Shown in pieces: positions 23,685 to 27,059 of a stretch of 27,059 nucleotides of DNA; the stretch's first letter is position 1, and every line of letters begins with the position of its first letter. Under the pieces are notes generated by a model. That model was not told the DNA's origin. It ran no database searches and worked only from the letters and a program-made list of their open reading frames with translations. The translations under genes were made by a program, and so were the position numbers. Source of the stretch: CAZUSO01 sp964622775 (GTDB lineage: Bacteria; Bacteroidota; Bacteroidia; Chitinophagales; Chitinophagaceae); the NCBI GenBank assembly GCA_964622775.1, contig CAZUSO010000039.1:1-27059 (forward strand), in the 5' to 3' direction.

Positions 23685-25004
23685 ATGGAAAACCAAATTA
23701 AACAGGTGACGCCTCCGCGTAATTCCGGCAATAAGATGCTCATTAAAGGTGCTATCATCCTTGCGATGATATTATTACTTCTGATACCGATGACTTATAT
23801 TCAGCACTTAGTGAAGGAACGTGCCGAAAGAAAACAGGAAGTAACCCGTGAGGTGAGCAGCAAATGGGCTGCCGGACAAACGCTGACCGGTCCGGTATTG
23901 ATGATTCCTTATAAATATTATGTTGCGCAAAAGGACAATAAAGGAGCCGGATATACCGGTTTCGCTTATTTTCTGCCGGATGATTTGAAGATTGACGGGC
24001 AGATGAATCCGGAAATGAAACATCGCAGCATATACGAGGTGGCACTTTACCGCTCCGGGTTGAAAATGACCGGACATTTTTCCCGGCCTGACTGGTCAAA
24101 ATTCCGTATTGATCCAAAGGATATAATATGGAATGAAGCTAAGGTACTCATGGGCATCAGTGATATCCGGGGTATTGAAGACAGCATTGCCCTAAAATGG
24201 AACGGACAAGCTTCTGTAATTGAATCCGGCTTGCCGGAAAATGATATGATAAAAGAAGGGGTGAGCGGCGGCGTTAACTGGGGCGACAACCTGAAAGCAG
24301 AATTTGAGATAGCCATAAATATCAAAGGCGCTCAATCACTGGCTTTTGTACCCCTTGGAAAACAGACACAGGTACGGATTCGCTCCTCATGGCAACACCC
24401 TTCATTTGAGGGTGGCTTTTTGCCTGTGAACAGCCATATCGGCAGCACAGGATTTGATGCGATGTGGAAGATACCGAATACTTCCCGGCCTTTTCCGCAA
24501 TCGTGGGTCAATGGAAAAATTGAGCTGCGGGAATCTGCCTTTGGGGTGCGTTTAATTGATCCCGCAGATCATTATGCCAAAAACGAACGTGCTGCAAAAT
24601 ATGCCCTGTTGTTTATTGGTTTAACATTCCTGGTTTTCTTCCTGGCAGAGGTGCTGCAGAAAGTGAATATTCACCCTTTTCAATACGCATTGGTGGGCAT
24701 TTCGCTTTGCATATTTTACACCCTTTTGCTTTCCCTTTCTGAGTATATCGGTTTCAATAAAGCTTATGGTATTGCGGCGCTGGCAACTGTTTCCCTGATC
24801 GGCTTTTATCTTTGGCGTGTGCTGATCAACTGGAAATCTGCACTAATATTTACCACAGGGCTCAGCGGATTGTATGCGTATATATTTTTCCTGATTCAGT
24901 TGGAAGACTATTCGCTGCTGTTTGGAAGCATCGCTTTGTTCCTTGCCGTGGCAGCTGTCATGGTAGTCACAAGAAAGATAAACTGGTATGCTATTGGGAG
25001 ATAA
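23685..25004 (+). CDS. creD: Inner-membrane protein CreD
   Basis: 439-residue cell-envelope integrity protein of the CreD family; the E. coli member has about 450 residues and is induced by the CreBC system. There is one N-terminal membrane helix (about 18-40), then a large periplasmic domain (about 45-300) with family stretches such as GPVLMIPYKYY, FLPDDLKIDGQM and ALYRSGLKMTGHF. At least five C-terminal helices follow, starting at AKYALLFIGLTFLVFFLAEV. Its biochemical role is not known; in other bacteria it is tied to envelope stress and beta-lactam response. It follows the Coq4-like gene by 46 bp, and no CreB/CreC genes are in view. Confidence 0.93.
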   Translation: MENQIKQVTPPRNSGNKMLIKGAIILAMILLLLIPMTYIQHLVKERAERKQEVTREVSSKWAAGQTLTGPVLMIPYKYYVAQKDNKGAGYTGFAYFLPDDLKIDGQMNPEMKHRSIYEVALYRSGLKMTGHFSRPDWSKFRIDPKDIIWNEAKVLMGISDIRGIEDSIALKWNGQASVIESGLPENDMIKEGVSGGVNWGDNLKAEFEIAINIKGAQSLAFVPLGKQTQVRIRSSWQHPSFEGGFLPVNSHIGSTGFDAMWKIPNTSRPFPQSWVNGKIELRESAFGVRLIDPADHYAKNERAAKYALLFIGLTFLVFFLAEVLQKVNIHPFQYALVGISLCIFYTLLLSLSEYIGFNKAYGIAALATVSLIGFYLWRVLINWKSALIFTTGLSGLYAYIFFLIQLEDYSLLFGSIALFLAVAAVMVVTRKINWYAIGR

Positions 25005-25065
25005 GATTAGGCTGAAACGAACTTTTTATTGGTATCAAGGCTGAACATGATCCCGATCCATGAAA

Positions 25066-25578
25066 TCATTTAACTAAGGGCAGGAATAAATTATTGATCG
25101 TTGCCTGATATAAGCTGCCGACGTACTCCGTTGCGTGACAGGCATAAGTGGTAATGCGCGCCTGAGAAGAGCCGGGACTACCGGGCATATCCTGTTCCCA
25201 TACCGCCGGATTATGGTTAGCCGTAACATTAAAGATCTTATACTGTGCATGGGTAGAAGGCACCTCAATGAGATAATCACAGGCATCTGCAAAAGAGAAA
25301 AAGGTGCTTAGATAATTATTGGCATTGCCGGTATAAGCCGTATCGCCCTTGAAATACAGGCCGGGAAACACCTCGGTGTCGGATTAAATAAGACGGACAT
25401 AATTGCTGTTCTGCTCATAGGAATTCAGAATGAGGATATCCAGCTCCGCTTCCGCGTATCCTACAAAGCTGACCTTTAAAGGAAGATAATAATAGCTATA
25501 ATGACAGGTGTATTGTTTCCTGCAGGCGGGAGCAGCAATGGTGAATATCCATAGTATGACGAGGGAAAATTTCTTCAC
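25066..25578 (-). pseudogene. Lipoprotein gene interrupted by an in-frame TAA
   Basis: Two minus-strand frames lie in the same phase, split by a single TAA at 25384-25386. The 5' part begins with a lipoprotein signal (VKKFSLVILWIFTIAAPAC, lipobox APAC) and runs through YAEAELDILILNSYEQNSNY. The 3' part continues at once with SDTEVFPGLYFKGDTAYTGN and ends at ATINNLFLPLVK. Together they make a protein of about 170 residues with no recognised family, beta-rich in look. A single base change (for example CAA to TAA) would explain the break. The start is GTG at 25578 or the GTG just before it. A separate GTG-initiated second half is unlikely to be exported, having no signal. Confidence 0.65.
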
Positions 25579-25695
25579 CACATATTGATTTTGACCATAA
25601 AGGTACAACAATCAGAGATTCATTCCTGTACTCTTTTTTCGATAATAACCGCTATACGCAGGCATAAATCTCATTTTATTTACCCGCTATTCGAT

Positions 25696-25703
25696 TATCT
25701 TTG
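25696..25703 (+). promoter_or_regulatory. -7 box TATCTTTG of paaE
   Basis: Exact TAnnTTTG match ending 7 nt before the paaE ATG. No exact -33 TTTG is seen. The predicted transcript starts at or just before the ATG. Confidence 0.55.
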
Positions 25704-25709
25704 TAGCCT

Positions 25710-26807
25710 ATGTCATCAACCACTCATTTTTACCCGCTCAGGGTGAAGGATATCAGCCGGGAAACCCCGGACTGCGTTTCTATCAGCTTTGATATCCCGG
25801 AAGAATTATCCGGCTTATTTCAGTATAATCCCGGTCAGTATCTGACCCTGCGTACCCATATTGGCGATACGGAAGTACGGCGCTCTTATTCCATTTGCAG
25901 CGCCCCTGCGGATCAGGAACTGCGCATAGCCGTTAAGCAGGTGGATATGGGAAAATTCAGCACTTTTGCCAACCAGGATATGAAGGTCGATGCAGGGATA
26001 GAAGTCATGCCGCCCATGGGAAAATTCAGCCCCAAAGATTTGTCGGTAAAAGGCAGGAACTACTTAGCCATTGCAGCAGGGAGCGGGATCACTCCCGTCA
26101 TGAGTATCATGAAAACGATTCTGGAACAGGATGATACGGCAACCTTTACCCTCATTTTCGGAAACCGCAACCGGGGCTCGATTATCTTTAAAGAACGGAT
26201 TGAAGCGCTTAAAAATAAACATCTGCAAAGACTGAGCATTTACCATGTTTTCACCCGGGAGACCATGGATACGCCTTTATTCAACGGGCGCCTGAATGCA
26301 GAGAAGATAGCGGGTTTTTGCGATAAGCTTATTGATTTGTCTCAGATTGACGAAGTGTTTATCTGCGGCCCGGAGGAAATGATCCTCAGCGTGCGGGATT
26401 ATTTTCTGAAAGTACGGAAAATGGATCAGCACCAGGTACACATGGAACTGTTTTCCTCTCCGGATCAGCCCCGCCACGTCAACGAAGCGTGGGAAGAAAA
26501 GCAGCAGGCCATTGATCCTTCCAAAACCAGCCGCGTTACCGTGAAGTTAGACGGTCGTTCATTTGATATGAATCTGGGTTATGTAGGCGAAAGCATTCTG
26601 GATGCCGCCCTGCAGCAGGGCGCCGATCTGCCTTATGCCTGTAAGGGCGGCGTGTGCTGCACCTGCCGCGCCAAGCTGGTGGAAGGCGAAGTGGATATGG
26701 AAGTGAATTACGCGCTGGAGCCGGACGAGATTGCAAATAATTTTATTCTCACCTGTCAGTCGCATCCGCGAACAGAGCGCGTTGTGGTGGACTTTGATAT
26801 TAAGTAA
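25710..26807 (+). CDS. paaE: Phenylacetyl-CoA epoxidase reductase subunit PaaE (or close ferredoxin-type reductase)
   Basis: NAD(P)H-dependent flavin and iron-sulfur reductase that feeds electrons to the PaaABC ring epoxidase in phenylacetate breakdown. The 365 residues show an FAD domain with RSYSICSAP (58-66), an NAD domain with GSGITP (124-129) and CGPEEM (219-224), then a C-terminal plant-type 2Fe-2S domain with C311-x4-C316-x2-C319-x29-C349 in YACKGGVCCTCRAKLVEGEV. The domain order FAD-NAD-ferredoxin is that of PaaE. No paaABCD is in the window: the gene is alone, with a terminator behind it. A general reductase role therefore remains possible. Confidence 0.85.
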   Translation: MSSTTHFYPLRVKDISRETPDCVSISFDIPEELSGLFQYNPGQYLTLRTHIGDTEVRRSYSICSAPADQELRIAVKQVDMGKFSTFANQDMKVDAGIEVMPPMGKFSPKDLSVKGRNYLAIAAGSGITPVMSIMKTILEQDDTATFTLIFGNRNRGSIIFKERIEALKNKHLQRLSIYHVFTRETMDTPLFNGRLNAEKIAGFCDKLIDLSQIDEVFICGPEEMILSVRDYFLKVRKMDQHQVHMELFSSPDQPRHVNEAWEEKQQAIDPSKTSRVTVKLDGRSFDMNLGYVGESILDAALQQGADLPYACKGGVCCTCRAKLVEGEVDMEVNYALEPDEIANNFILTCQSHPRTERVVVDFDIK

Positions 26808-26840
26808 GCCGACGGTATTAAAATTCTTTTTTCATTATAA

Positions 26841-26880
26841 AAGTGAAGGGGCGCAGTTTAGCGCCCCTTCACTTTTTTTT
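26841..26880 (+). terminator. Strong rho-independent terminator of paaE
   Basis: A 14-bp perfect stem (26841-26854 with 26861-26874) with a 6-nt loop and a long T-run, 33 bp after the paaE stop. It isolates paaE from whatever follows. Confidence 0.95.
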
Positions 26881-26913
26881 ATAGCCTTTTCTTGCTTTTT
26901 TCTAGTCTTTAAT

Positions 26914-26945
26914 TTTGGTTATTTGTTGAAGGCCCCCTACCTTTG
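26914..26945 (+). promoter_or_regulatory. Consensus promoter reading out of the window: TTTG-N20-TACCTTTG
   Basis: TTTG (26914-26917), exactly 20 nt, then TACCTTTG (26938-26945). Downstream is an AT-rich leader with a possible ATG at 26977 whose frame (MKWGSYLIMILGLIFNY) stays open to the window end. It may be the start of a gene or only part of an untranslated or stable-RNA leader; the window is too short to say. Confidence 0.7.
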
Positions 26946-27059
26946 CGGTCCGAAAAGCGGAAAAGATGTTGGGATTATGAAGTGGGGAAGCTATTTGATT
27001 ATGATTTTGGGATTAATTTTTAATTATTTAGAAATTAATTTTGGGGATAAGGAAAATGT

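Noticed and set aside
1..27059. CRISPR arrays, tRNA/rRNA genes, intact insertion sequences, prophage or toxin-antitoxin modules
   Set aside because: Looked for on both strands; no repeat-spacer pattern, tRNA arm signatures, transposase or matching small gene pairs were seen.

Overview
The window looks like chromosomal DNA of a Bacteroidota bacterium, probably of the Chitinophagaceae type. Supporting signs are: promoters of the TTTG-N19/20-TAnnTTTG class; a PorT-like outer-membrane protein; a DUF4199 protein; a Mrp protein without its usual CxxC pair; a biotin ligase with no DNA-binding domain; and a divergent birA / rsfS-ftsH arrangement. The assignment to phylum is confident. Anything finer is a guess. 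I see no tRNA, rRNA, CRISPR array, intact insertion sequence or prophage. Most of the window is ordinary housekeeping DNA.

Layout: 49-2565 (-) holds rsfS-ftsH, divergent from birA (2740-3501, +). 3505-6998 (-) is a four-gene run: a dihydroorotase-like protein that has lost its catalytic residues, a DUF4199 membrane protein, a family 2 glycosyltransferase and an outer-membrane barrel. mrp (+) and fabD (-) converge on a shared terminator. A 500-bp gap (9201-9704) follows, with a two-hairpin candidate small RNA (-) and three evenly spaced GACA-N3/4-TGTC palindromes in front of hsp20. Then come a GNAT acetyltransferase and 5-formyltetrahydrofolate cyclo-ligase (-), divergent from ffh and folB (+), a secreted hypothetical protein, ispD and an alkyladenine DNA glycosylase (all -).

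15.7-20.1 kb is the least orderly part. A 1171-residue predicted outer-membrane protein lies between two gene remnants on the opposite strand: a frameshifted KilA-N gene and an unrecognised fragment. A REP-like palindrome sits beside the first remnant. ilvE and a small conserved hypothetical follow.

22.0-25.0 kb (+) is a compact cluster: a multi-pass membrane protein, a winged-helix regulator overlapping it by 4 bp, a Coq4-like protein with the complete HDxxH-x11-E metal motif, and CreD. It looks like a cell-envelope locus under a local one-component regulator, and a Coq4 homologue is unexpected in a menaquinone-using phylum. The window ends with a lipoprotein gene broken by an in-frame stop, paaE with a strong terminator, and a consensus promoter reading out of the window.

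The best candidates for something undescribed are the membrane protein / regulator / Coq4 / CreD cluster, the palindrome array and small RNA next to hsp20, and the dihydroorotase-like protein without a metal site. None of these is proven as a new system from sequence alone.
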